In this document: piece by piece, positions 20,753 to 30,985 of the stretch
Position numbering within the stretch: position 1 is the first letter of the stretch
Layout of the letters: every line of letters begins with the position of its first letter
NCBI RefSeq assembly: GCF_002127325.2
Contig: NC_035437.2
Span: forward strand, 158,235,597-158,299,596
Reading direction: 5' to 3'
DNA: 64,000 bases
Origin: Helianthus annuus
Lineage: Eukaryota; Streptophyta; Magnoliopsida; Asterales; Asteraceae
The notes under the pieces: generated by a model
The model's input: the letters and a program-made list of their open reading frames with translations, nothing else
The model's database searches: none
What the model was told of the DNA's origin: nothing
Translations under genes and position numbers: made by a program

Positions 20753-23700
20753 CTATTTTGTACCGCTGGTTCCCGCACCATCTCCAGCACCACCAGCGGG
20801 ATCTTCCTCTTCTGCATCAGCATACAGCATCCGCAGCCGGTCAACGTAATCCGCAGCCTCTAAACAGTCGTCCAACTCCTCCACACAAGCGAGGGACGTA
20901 TCATAAAAAGAGGCTACAGCCGCGTTCAGGCGACCTTCGGTGTCCACGTCACGAAACCCGGATCGCTCTTCGATAACATCGCCTACAGACATTATGTTCA
21001 TATGAGCAATGCAGCGGTTATAACCAGCTTTAAAACCGGCATCGCGGGCACGTTCCTTAACCAAATCCAAACCAGTTGCGGTCTCAGGTGCATCCATGAT
21101 AGCCTGAACAATCTGCAGTAAAAGGATGATAAGACTCGGATACTAATCCAAGCAAATATAAAGGCAAGGGATACTTACACGCGCGATACCGTGACTCCGC
21201 ATCCACTCGCGGTCAGCCTCAAGCTGGTTAAAAGAAGATGTCAAGGCGTCCTTGGCCTCAACGGCAGCATTAGCCCGCTCTTCCGCAACCGATACGCGGG
21301 CAGTAAGGTCTTTAACCGCGACCTCCCGGGCCTTAACGTCAGCCTTTCAAAGAGCAAAAAACAGTTTACTCAAAATCAGTGAACACTCGCAAAAAAGCAG
21401 AAAGAAAAATACAATAGGAATAACGCATCATACCTGAAGACTGGCAACAACCTTACCCAAGCGGGTACGCTCAGCGTTCGCCTCTTCCAGAGCCTTCGAA
21501 GTGCGGTTTTCCCTCTTTTTGGCCTCATCAAGGGCCTTCGCAGTACGGGCCCCCGTTTCCTTGGCCTCTCCCAGCGCCTTAACAGCCAGAGCCTCTGCTT
21601 GTTGCGCCTTAACCGCAATCAACTCAGCTGCAGCTTTCTCTTTGCCCAAGGCAACATTCGCTGCCTTGGCATTCGTCAACTCCTGACGAGCACGAAACAG
21701 ATTGTCATTCTGCTTAGCCCAAGATTCATTCCACTTCTTGCGCTCATTGGAAAACTTTTCGTCCCAACTCTTGCGTTCATCAGAAAGGAGTTTGGCAAGA
21801 GTACGAACCTGTTTCAGCTGAGCAGTGGCAGCCCACTCCGAGGTCTGTTTCTGCTTCTCAAAAGCAGCTCTATCCCTCTCAAGCTGCTCCGCACCCGCAC
21901 GAGCAGCCTTAACCAACTCTTCCGCTTCGGCCCGCAAGCGAGCAGCTTCTTCCTCGCGGCGACCCAGCACCTTGTAATCTTCCAAAATGGCATTCGCCAC
22001 AATGGAAGTTCCTACTAACATTGAAGAGAGCTGGTTGATGCGCAGCTCACGAGGCGCGGCACGGGCCCGTTCAACTTCAAAGGGGGTACCCAAACCACCC
22101 AGAATCTCCCTACACCTGGAAGGATCGTTAGAAACATCATCCCCCTGCATAATAGTCCAGGGGGGTCGATGATACGCGGTACCACGATCCTGCGTGTAGG
22201 TGCGGTAATAGTACTCCAATTCAGACTCCCCAGGCTGAATGGGAGACTCATCGGAACCCGCACCACCAGAAGTAGAACCAGCAGCCTTCTCATCAGCAGA
22301 AGATTTAGGCGGCTCAGCATCATGCTGCCGCACCTCAGCATCAGACTTCTGCTTACCAGCATCTGAAAACCTCAAGTCCAATCCATCACCCTCATTAGGA
22401 GAGATCAGATTATCAGAGGAATCCACAGTATCGAAAATCTGGGCAGCAGTCTTTTCCACCGTCTTCTCCACGGTGGGATCGCGAACCGGCCCAACAAAAG
22501 GTGCCGCAGACTCCTTGGGCACAACAGGTTCCTTCGGCACCCCCGCACCCGCAGCAGCGGTATGCAAGGGAGACGAAGGGAAGTCAAAAAAAGAAAAACC
22601 TGCATCTTGGGATTCTGCAACACAAAGAGCAACAATTGTTAACCCAACACATTGTACATACAAAACAATGAAAAAAGATATACTTACCAACAGCAACCGC
22701 AGGTTTCTTTTGCGCCGGAGCAGCCCTTTTGGACTGCAGTCTCTGACGCTTTGGTTCACCACCACCAGCAGCCTTCTGCTCTGGTCCTCTTTTCTCACCA
22801 ACAACGGGGGGACCTACAGCAGTACCACCCGCAGCCGCACCACTACCTATAACACCCAAACCCTCAAGGGTGTCAGATACTACCACGTAATCGGTATATC
22901 CGCGATAACAAGATCGATAGGTACCTGCGGCTTCAGACACTGAAGAAGGGGCAACTGAGCCTTCAGCCCTCCCCTTGCCACGACCCCGCGCGGTTTTCTT
23001 CACCGTTTTCTTCTCCGCATGCTTTTTGGGGATGCGCTTCTCAAACTTCCCCAAATCCGCAAGGATAGCTGTATTGAAACAGTCAAGAAAACCAGTTAAC
23101 AAGATACACTGAAAAAACAGATGCAACTTACGAAATACCTCTTGCGTCTCCCGGCACAGGGGCATTCAGCATTGCGCGCGTCGGTACGTGGAAGTTGCTA
23201 AGAATTTCTAGGTTGAAGCCTTCTTTCAACTCAACCGCAATAAGCTCAACCCGGCCCTCGAAATCGGGCTCGAACATTCTCCACAAGCCAACCGCATCCA
23301 CTAATACAACACATGCATGCATGTTACTACAAGGACTAGGAAGTAAGGAAAACAACAAAGAGTAACAAACTTACCACCACTCTTTTCCCGCAAAACGGGC
23401 CTTGCCTTCCTATCCGGCCTAGTGAGCATCATCCGCAACACCCACAGCTGATTGTTATCCAACTTCTTGAGTTCAATAGGCCGCAGCCTAGAGAACCAAT
23501 CCACAGTCTTTACGGTGGCAACGGGAATATCTTCATCAGAAACTCCAACGTTGACATTCCTAAAAGACATGCTGGCATAGACCGCACAGGCTTTAACATA
23601 GAAGAATTTCTTCTTCCAGCCTGTCACACCCTTAGGAGGCGTCATCAACTTCAAGCTCCCATGCCGTTGAGTAAAAGAGAAAAAACCAGTGTTCACCGTC

Positions 23701-24137
23701 AACTGGTAGAATCGCCGGAAATTTTCAACCGTAATGGGCAAGCCATGGGCACGGAAAGTATATTCAAAGTTCCTAATTCGGAACATTCCAAAGGGACTAA
23801 GTTGGGAGATAAGGAGATGATAGTACTCCAACACCTCCGCAACGAACACCGTCACCGGCAACCTAAGGTTGCCGTCGTTGAAAAAATCAGCCCACAAAGT
23901 AATATAACCGGCCGGAGCATTGGCACCGGTATCCCCCTCTTGTGGGTAAGTAGCATCCCACTCGTCGGCCATCTGAACGGTGGTTATCAGGGTTTTGAAA
24001 CCACCCTTCGACCACTTCAACACCGGTAAGCCACCACCGGCAACATCCACGTCGTCCTCGTCATCTTCATCAGTATCCACTACCGGTTGTTCAGGGTTTT
24101 CACCCTCTACATTGTGTGGATTTGATGGTTCAACCAT
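20753..24137 (-). CDS. Antisense gene of the Tat element, six exons, 1003 aa, gypsy-type transposase-like domain
   Basis: Exons (minus strand): 24137-23375, 23300-23139, 23068-22688, 22614-21434, 21343-21179 and 21112-20753. Every junction has GT...AG and the phases agree (1, 1, 1, 0, 0), giving 3012 nt with no internal stop. Residues 1-55 are acidic. Residues 60-250 resemble the 'putative gypsy-type transposase' domain (Transposase_28, from memory), with ITLWADFF, FRIRNFEYTFRAHGLPITVENF and GWKKKFFYVKA. A basic segment with KKTARGRGKGR and PKRQR may direct nuclear entry. The C-terminal half is a long coiled coil rich in Ala, Glu, Lys and Arg. Known for Retand/Tat elements: antisense ORFs at this position, function unknown. 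It is intact although gag-pol next to it is wrecked. Confidence 0.85.
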
Positions 24138-24285
24138 CAAGAAAATAAAAGATAAACACTACAAACTCAGAAAACCTCGCCGGAAGTTCAAGAAAGATCG
24201 TCGGAGAAGACAAAGAAAAAGTTTCCCTCACCGGTAAATTTTTTGAAATTTCGAGCAAGTGAGGGGAAACGACGAACGGTTTCCC

Positions 24286-24293
24286 CTTATATA
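24286..24293 (-). promoter_or_regulatory. TATA box of the antisense gene
   Basis: Minus-strand TATATAAG lies about 150 bp before the ATG at 24137. This leaves a 5' UTR of about 120 nt. It suggests the antisense gene is transcribed from its own promoter inside the element. Confidence 0.65.
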
Positions 24294-25888
24294 CCCATCG
24301 CAATTAATGAGGAGGGAGAAAACGAATCATCACGTTCAAAAAGAACGAATTGCGCGACACCACGTGTCAAGCGCCGTTTCCGCTGACGGTTATCACGCGC
24401 GCGTGGCCGCCCACGCGCCTGACATAGGAGACGTTTACACTCTTTGCTACAGTGCATTTAATGCCTCGGGCAGTGCAAACGTCCTTTCATTTCAGCACAT
24501 GCCAGAAAGATCTCACCAACTTCCACCAACTCACACGTGAGATCAGCCACGTATGCAACAAAAAGCGACTACCTTATCCAATTACAAGCGGCATGCGGTT
24601 TCTCTGGTATACCGCACCATAACCCATACCGCATGTCGTTTTTTTTACATACCCCTAAAAATAGGCAAAAATATATATCTCCACACTATAAGGGGGTATA
24701 ATACCTGTCCGCACTACCCACGAGCACACGTGGAATATGCGGAAATGACACACACGAGCCCGTTCAGGTGTGTCAGATACTCAGAACCAGCGTTGTTCTT
24801 TGGACTGGACCGCATCTCAGATACAGGTAAACCGCATTGCCTTCATTCTCTTCAAGCTTCAAATCCCTCCTGTCCGGTTCACAACCACAGAGGGTGCATG
24901 AACCCCTTCTTTAACAAGAAGAAGGAAGGGAATGTACGCGCGCGCACATCAGCAACCCTGACTCTTGAACCTTCAAGAGCCACATCCGAGCAACACACCC
25001 GTTTCGAGCGAATATGGGAATGCAAAACCGCAGACACTCATGAGTCGCTGCGGACATAACCATAGCTTCCGCAAATGGTTGTTACGAAAGAGCCACAACT
25101 AACTCCACATCGAGGAACGAAACTACTTCAAGGAAAAACTCCTCGGTATTGGAGCGTGAAGGAAGGTGCCTAAGGAAGAGATGCAGACAAGATCCTCAAT
25201 GATCATACGAGCCCTTGTTGAACAACAAGCGATCGAACAAACGGTAACAAGTCTGCTTATGACTTTGTTACCCTACTTGTAAGTTGGATAGAATAAACAA
25301 TGGTAGGCATTACCATGCCTATGATCATGTTTATTTGACCGTTATCCAGAATCACATTGTTCAACCAAACATGGCCAACAATGACGCAAGTACCCAACGT
25401 TGTTCCCACAACTGTGGCCAACAATGTCAAGCAACGAGGTAACCGCAAAAGACGTGCGGTTACTTGAGAGCTAATGGGAAGAACATGAACACCCCACGAA
25501 AGGAATCATCATTAGATATCCAATCATGGGAGCAACATGCTCTCTTCTTCATTCACCACTTCAAAGGTTGGTTCGAAGTTTGTGCACACCTTCAACCACC
25601 ATCTCAGAGATTGGTTCGAAGTTTGTACACTTCCTCCAACTAATTCCCACAGTTGGTTTGGCACACCAACAGGTGGCAACCAGCCAAAGGCTGAGAATTT
25701 CGCATCAGACGAAACATTTTCACCGGTATGGAAGAGGCGTCAAATGACCCTTCCGGACCTCCAGCTTGATTTACAAACAGAGAAGACCATCCACATGGTC
25801 TAGGATCTTCTCCAGACTCCAAACTACTTTCTACACACCATAGTCCAGTACTCCTCCCACATACAACTTGCATGTGGCAGCAACACTA
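24294..25888. other. Non-coding 3' region of the Tat element
   Basis: No gene is supported. ORFs up to 168 codons occur but lack recognisable content. The region would hold the upstream part of the antisense promoter and ends at the purine tract. Confidence 0.5.
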
Positions 25889-25901
25889 GACTGGGGGGAC
25901 T
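25889..25901 (+). other. Polypurine tract of the Tat element
   Basis: ACTGGGGGGACT lies directly before the 3' LTR, where plus-strand DNA synthesis would be primed. Confidence 0.7.
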
Positions 25902-26776
25902 TGAAGGGGTATGGTCCCAGATCTCGCGTCAGCATCGACCGCGAGTGACCATTACCCTTATCAAAACCCCCACCAGCCAACAACCTACTTGTGCCCATGC
26001 GAGAACGCGTCGACACAAGGGTTGAATCCAATCTATCTAGTGATGAAGGAGGACTTACTTGGAACATGAGAACGGTAGAGTGATGCGACATAGCATCACA
26101 TCTGATGTATGAAAACGGAAGTATTCACAGTGATGCGGCCTCGCACCACGTCCAGTGAACACTTTTATCAATACAAGGAAGCTGGATAATAGCAACAGTC
26201 ACCACAGGCGACGATGCGGCCAGCACCGCATCTCGCGTATTTCTTGATCACAAGCAAGAGACGCGATAACATCAGGTGTTACCGCAGGCAGCGATGCGGC
26301 TCGCACCGCATCCTATACGCTCAACAAGTGGGACTGACACCACAGTGCAAGTGGAACCAATGGCAGTCACCTGTCAGGTCTACGTAAGCGACAGACTTAC
26401 GTGGCGTCGTCTCCCCGGCCGACATGTCTGACACACCTGCAAAGGTGCAGCATGCCGTCAGTCTATCCATCCACCTCCTCCTTCACTCCTCGGCTATAAA
26501 TACCAACCCCAAACCAGGTTTGAGGTATCTCTTCACAACTCTCTCACTACTACTACTATCTTACTTTGCTTCCCAAGCAAATTACTGATTCTCACGCCGG
26601 AGAGTGGTAACAAGGAGCACCCCCACCCCATCCTCCTTGTTACGAGTCACGGTTTGTTTCCTTGTGCAGGAGATCAACCCACCGGTGATCCAGCCAGCGA
26701 TCCTCGAGAGGAAGGGATTAACCCTTCTTGACGAGACCAGTGAGTTAACCCTGCCCGGTTAACCATTGTTTCATCA
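25902..26776 (+). repeat. 3' LTR of the Tat element
   Basis: 875 bp, nearly identical to the 5' LTR; one C is missing in the C-run near 26620. TATA box at 26494-26502. Transcription from it would run out towards the U5 genes, which lie on the other strand. Confidence 0.95.
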
Positions 26777-26781
26777 AATCT

Positions 26782-27150
26782 CTAAGCTGTTACTATGACA
26801 AATTTGTAAAATTTAAACTGTGTTTCTGAAGCTATCCTTATGAATTAGCCTCAAAGACTCAAAGTAGTAATATTTAAGATTTTATACTCAAGTCTCTCTA
26901 CCTTGTGAAAGTCATGATGTTGGTGACTAAGAAATTAGTAGCATTGATGATACTATGATGCTTAAAAATGGTAGATCATAAAAAGAATGTGTAACAATGA
27001 TGATTATTCTAAGTGACTGCTATGATAGATCATAAATATTTAGAAACTTTTAGCTTTTAAAACAAACAAAGAAATGTAAAACTTAGCAGAAACAAATTTT
27101 AAATGAAAAGGTTAACATTTATAAATGAAAAGTTGAACTCAAAACATTGG
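26782..27150. other. Continuation of the U6 gene 2 downstream flank
   Basis: It starts CTAAGCTGTTACTATGACAA, matching the sequence 75 bp after U6 gene 1 (about 11130), so it was joined to 13738 before the Tat insertion. The rest is AT-rich with no gene. Confidence 0.7.
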
Positions 27151-27280
27151 TTGGAGCCCTTCAGTTGTTGAAGAGTCTCTCCAAAAATAGGCGTATGCCA
27201 CTTGAATGCAGCGAATACACGGTATTCTTTAGTAAAAGGCGAAAGAATAGTTCGCTTTGTATTCACTGCGTGGCTGCGTG
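27151..27280 (-). ncRNA. U5: U5 spliceosomal snRNA, gene 2
   Basis: Same design as gene 1: loop I CGCCTTTTACT with perfect stem, lower stem GCAGTGAATAC/GTATTCGCTGC, Sm site TATTTTTGGAG and terminal hairpin. In the hairpin one C-G pair has become U-G (CTCTTCA against TGAAGGG), which keeps pairing. The promoter is canonical, so it looks functional. The 5' end is approximate. Confidence 0.92.
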
Positions 27281-27304
27281 CCTTTCAAACATCGCACCTG
27301 CTTG

Positions 27305-27357
27305 CCTTAAATACTGGATTTCATATGTATAACTTCTCTATTCTGCCGATGTGGGAC
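27305..27357 (-). promoter_or_regulatory. U5 gene 2 promoter (USE, TATA)
   Basis: USE GTCCCACATCG at 27357-27347, 33 bp gap, TATTTAAGG from 27313. Same Pol II-type spacing as U5 gene 1. Confidence 0.88.
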
Positions 27358-28086
27358 AAATACCAAATACTATTTTTCCCAATTTTCAAGCCTCCGGGCC
27401 CTTACTAATTCATCCTCTATGCAGTCTGCACACTCTAATTCTAGTATGGTTCGGGTGGCAAAAGAAAATTACTTCTTAACACTAAGTAATTATTGCTATG
27501 ATAACTGGTTGAATTCCATTCTACTCTCAAAATGCCTACTCATAAACTATGAATAGATTCTACATAGCTTTAGAATATTGAAGTTATGATGAATACCTCC
27601 TTAAAATACGATCATGGCTTCTGCTTCACTGGTAGTTGGTCATTTCGTTCACCACAAAAACGTGTAACCACAAAGTCAAAAGTTGTGTCGGTTTGGTTAC
27701 TCGACAATGGGTTATTAATATCACATGCATACGTTCATTTTTCACACCTATTGCTTTCTCAAAGCAGTCCCTGTGGGAAAATCCCCAAATCAATTAAGTA
27801 GCAGACGAAATGGACTGGCACTATATGGACGGTTCACATCATGTTTTATGAACATGCTGATTGATTTGCAAGCCTTCATACGGGTTCAAAACTCTTCAGC
27901 AAAAAGAGTTAAAAAATGATTTTTTAACAGAAAAAAAAAGAAACAAAAAACATCTGAACCCTCTCTTCCAACACCAACACACTACAACCTAAATTTCTTC
28001 TATTTACTTGATTTTGTTTACCAGATTTTTATCATAAAATTAAGAGTTGCTTAAAAATTTTAAAAAACTTAAACTGAAAACATTGG
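27358..28086. other. Non-coding spacer between U5 genes 2 and 3
   Basis: The last 120 bp (from about 27965) resemble 12236-12330, the 3' flank of U5 gene 1, so the U5 units were duplicated with their flank. No ORF is supported. Confidence 0.6.
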
Positions 28087-28214
28087 TTGGAGCCCTTCTA
28101 TAAAAAAGAGACTCTCAAAAAATAGGCATATGCCACTTTGGGCAGCGAGCACACGGTATTCTTTAGTAAAAGGCGAAAGAATAGTTCGCTTTGTGCTCAC
28201 TGCATGGTTGCGTG
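28087..28214 (-). ncRNA. U5: U5 spliceosomal snRNA, gene 3 (variant)
   Basis: Loop I and its stem are intact. The lower stem differs from genes 1 and 2 at two pairs, both compensated: GCAGTGAGCAC pairs with GTGCTCGCTGC where the others have GAATAC/GTATTC. The Sm site reads TATTTTTTGAG. The terminal hairpin is weaker (CTCTT against GAAGGG with a U-rich loop). The TATA position reads TATTCAAGG. It may be a divergent expressed variant or an early pseudogene. Confidence 0.85.
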
Positions 28215-28237
28215 CTTTTCAATTTCCCACCTGCTTG

Positions 28238-28290
28238 CCTTGAATAGAGGATTTCATTCCTATAACTTCTCTATTCTGTCGATGTGGGAT
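28238..28290 (-). promoter_or_regulatory. U5 gene 3 promoter (USE, altered TATA)
   Basis: USE ATCCCACATCG (28290-28280) fits the RTCCCACATCG consensus. After the usual 33 bp the TATA position has TATTCAAGG, one base away from gene 2's TATTTAAGG. Confidence 0.75.
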
Positions 28291-28482
28291 GGACTTCAGA
28301 TCAGGGCCATTGCAACGTTTTTGTAGACCCTAAGTGAACTATGAAGTGGAGCCCCTTTGGCATAACTTATAGAGATTAATAGAAAAATTAGCTGCTAAAG
28401 TTGACCTACATTGAGTAATTACCCTAATTTTGCACATAAATTATCCTCCAATCCCGACAGACCCGACACAATGAGTCATTAC

Positions 28483-28912
28483 CATGGTTGCAAAAATCGC
28501 GACTAGTCGGCGATTAATCGTCGACTAGTCGCTAGTCGCCCATCAACTGAGTAATTTTCAGCTAATCAGTAAAAAAACCGCTAGTCGGCCTAGTCGGCCC
28601 TAATCGGCCCTAGGCGGCCCTAATCGCGACTAGTCGGTCGGGAAAAATTGGAAAAAAATCGGGAAAAAACAAAAAAAAATATCGGAAAAAATCAGAAAAA
28701 ATCGGAAAAAACACATATTCTGGCCAAAACCTCCCAGATTCCGGTCAAAACTTGTCCACTTAAAAAAATTACGTATAAAAATATATGTATATATGTATAA
28801 AAACTTAAAATTATACATAAAAAGTCCAATCCGATTAATCCCAAGTAATCCCGAGTAGTCGCTAGTCCCTACCTCACCGACCCGCTAGCGACTAGCGAGT
28901 TCTCCAACCTTG
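28483..28912. mobile_element. hAT-like MITE rich in CTAGTCG words (430 bp)
   Basis: An 8-bp target duplication GTCATTAC flanks it (28475-28482 and 28913-28920). The ends are imperfect inverted repeats: CATGGTTGCAAAAATCGCG on the left and, read inward from the right, CAAGGTTGGAGAACTCGC. Both ends hold repeated CTAGTCG and CGGCCCTA words that can fold. There is no ORF. The 8-bp duplication and CA...TG ends fit a non-autonomous hAT element. Confidence 0.7.
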
Positions 28913-28920
28913 GTCATTAC

Positions 28921-30347
28921 CGTTAGTGATAGCCGATAATCTAGAAAATCGAAAGAGCAGGTTATGATGGGAAGTGGGAACGATGACTGTGGCTCAATTT
29001 TGTTAGATATTTTAGTGTAATTGGGGATTGACTTGGTGATCAAAGCGAATAATAAAACACATCAAGCAAGTTAGGAGGTGGGGGAGTGCACGCTTGTTTG
29101 AGTTATTATTATTCGAATTGTACGGGCGGAGCCCGTACTCTACGGGGGTTCAAAGGGGGCAGCGCCCCCTTGGCGGGGGTCCGGGGGCAGCGCCCCTGGG
29201 AGCAGGGTCCAAAGGGCGGCAGCCCCTGGCGGGGCCAAGGGGCAGAGCCCCTGGCTGGGGTCGAGCTGCCCAGAAATTTTATTTTTATTTTTATTAAATT
29301 GCTTTAATAAAAATGTGATAGAAATTTTATTTTCTGAATTTTGCCACATTTTCGAAATGTTTGAAAATGGCAGTTAAATGACAGTTTTGTCCAAAAATTG
29401 GATTAACTGCCATTGGGCAGTTACACCCCAAAACCCAATTCGTATTCAGTTTTTGATCATATTTTCTGGTTCATCAATTCACACGAACATCATACACTAG
29501 TTTAATTTCTCGAAATCAGAGTTGTATCCGATTGAATTATTCGGGTGAACCACCGAAATAATTTGATCTGAGAGTGATTACACGCCTCTCTGATCATCCG
29601 GTTTCTGAAAATTCCCCAACAAATTTTAGGGATTTTAGGCGCTGATTCGCTGAATTAGAATGAGGTCGAGTAGTCGATTGTTGTTGCAGACTGCAGTTAT
29701 GTCTGTGGTTTAATTTCAAAATTAGGTCTTGAATGAGGCCTTTTTTTCTTAAACAATTTTTATTTGTGCAACTTTATTAAAAAACATGATTTAGTTTTGC
29801 TTTTATTTGAGTCCGATACATATACAATGTATAAAACTTTACTAAAAACTGGAGGCCTTTGATTTTTGGTGGTCCTAGGCTCGTGTCTAGATTGTTAAGC
29901 CTAACGGACCGGCCCTGCTTCAGATATCCCCTGTACCAGTTTTCAAGCCCTTTTAGTGGTTTCAAATCATGCGCTCTCCTAAGTATTGTTCCCAAAATCT
30001 TTTCTACTCGATAATTGTCGGTTTTGTTGGAACTGATTCCCGACTGCCGAAGTTTTTTTCCAATGCCAGGGTATCAATTAACGTTTACCGAAACCTTGAC
30101 ATGATACTACAGCTTGAAATTGGACGATATGCAGAGATACACTCGGTTGTGTTGACTTTCCGATAATTCACTTTAGTGCTTCCTGTTTTATTCCAGTCGC
30201 ATGTCGATTTTTTTAACTGTTGGTCAGTTGTTCCTTTATTTATCCAGGCTCAAGCTCACACAAGATCCCGTCATAGACGTCATCATTTGGTTTATGACAC
30301 TGTCCTATGATCACTAGATTCTTCATCCTTCATCTACGCAGTTATTT
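28921..30347. other. Non-coding stretch with a GC-rich inverted-repeat block
   Basis: No gene is supported. 29126-29275 is a G-rich block of repeated palindromic words (see separate entry). 29280-29720 is AT-rich and reads like a retrotransposon leader or LTR remnant, but no ends could be defined. Confidence 0.4.
29126..29275. repeat. GC-rich block of short palindromes
   Basis: Repeated units pair within themselves: GGGGGCAGCGCCCCC, then GGGGGCAGCGCCCC, GGCAGCCCC and GGGGCAGAGCCCC, separated by GGTC(C/A) words. The surrounding DNA is AT-rich, so the block is sharply bounded in base composition. Confidence 0.7.
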
Positions 30348-30390
30348 GTAAAAGGCGAAAGAATAGTTCGCTTTGTGCTCACTGCGTGGA
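30348..30390 (-). pseudogene. U5 snRNA 5'-half pseudogene
   Basis: Only the 5' part survives: the 5' arm of the lower stem (in gene-3 form, GAGCAC), the 5' arm of the loop I stem, and part of loop I. Sm site and terminal hairpin are absent. The USE position about 90 bp upstream (near 30455) is degraded. Confidence 0.75.
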
Positions 30391-30985
30391 TTTCAATTTC
30401 CCACCTGCTTGCTTAAAGTAACGGGTTTCGCCCTTTTATCTTTCTCTTTACAACCGATGCAGGATGGGCTTCAAATGCACCTTTTTGCCAAAGTTAAGCC
30501 TCCAGATCCCTTTGTGATTCATTCTGCTGGACCTCTGATACTGAGTTATAGATTATCGAAGATGAGTACTGTTTATGCCACATGGTTGGCGGGTGATATG
30601 CTAAGAACCAATTCCACTGTTAAACCGGAGTCAGTTGTGTGGATTCCCAATATGAGTGGTCCAAGTCAAAGAAGGTATATGCTTTCTTTAACATCAAGAT
30701 GTTTGTTAGTAGGGAGTTTGTTATAACTATAAATCTGAGATAATAATATCTAGAATGTGCTTATAAATCTATGTTGTGCTGCCCGGTGAGAGGTGCGAAA
30801 AAATACTGGGTTAGGAACCAAACCCTTGAAACCGGTTTGGTTGGACCCGGTTTGAACCGGGAACCGACTGGCAAGGTTGAAATCGGGTTTTAAATGAAAT
30901 ATATGCAATTTTAAATCCAAACAGACATGTAATTACAAGTGCAACTTTGTTATTGCATACAGATCCTTCACAAACTTACAACTTG
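30391..30985. other. Non-coding stretch between the U5 pseudogene and the F-box gene
   Basis: 30730-30840 resembles 12085-12180 (shared AGAATGTGCTTA and CTGGGTT-GGAACCAAACCC words), so it belongs to the duplicated snRNA region. An ORF of 117 codons crosses 30373-30726 but has no recognisable content. Confidence 0.5.

Larger units (their letters stand above)
13739..26776 (+). mobile_element. Tat-lineage Ty3/Gypsy retrotransposon with antisense gene (13.0 kb)
   Basis: Both ends are exact: TSD AATCT at 13734-13738 and 26777-26781, LTRs of 876 and 875 bp with TGAAGG...TTTCATCA ends, PBS after the 5' LTR and a purine tract before the 3' LTR. The + strand carries gag, protease, RT, RNase H, a second RNase H-like domain and integrase, in the order of Tat elements. 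The minus strand carries a spliced gene between pol and the 3' LTR, as known for Retand-type Tat elements. The LTRs differ at about a dozen bases plus one indel (about 1.4%, counted by eye). Gag-pol has about ten breaks, so the copy is not autonomous. Confidence 0.95.

Noticed and set aside
21501..22943. Several + strand ORFs up to 234 codons
   Set aside because: Shadows of exons 3 and 4 of the antisense gene, which has coiled-coil composition and correct splice sites on the minus strand.
30373..30726. + strand ORF of 117 codons overlapping the U5 pseudogene
   Set aside because: Its first part is antisense to U5 sequence and promoter; the rest matches nothing I recognise and has no supporting splice sites.
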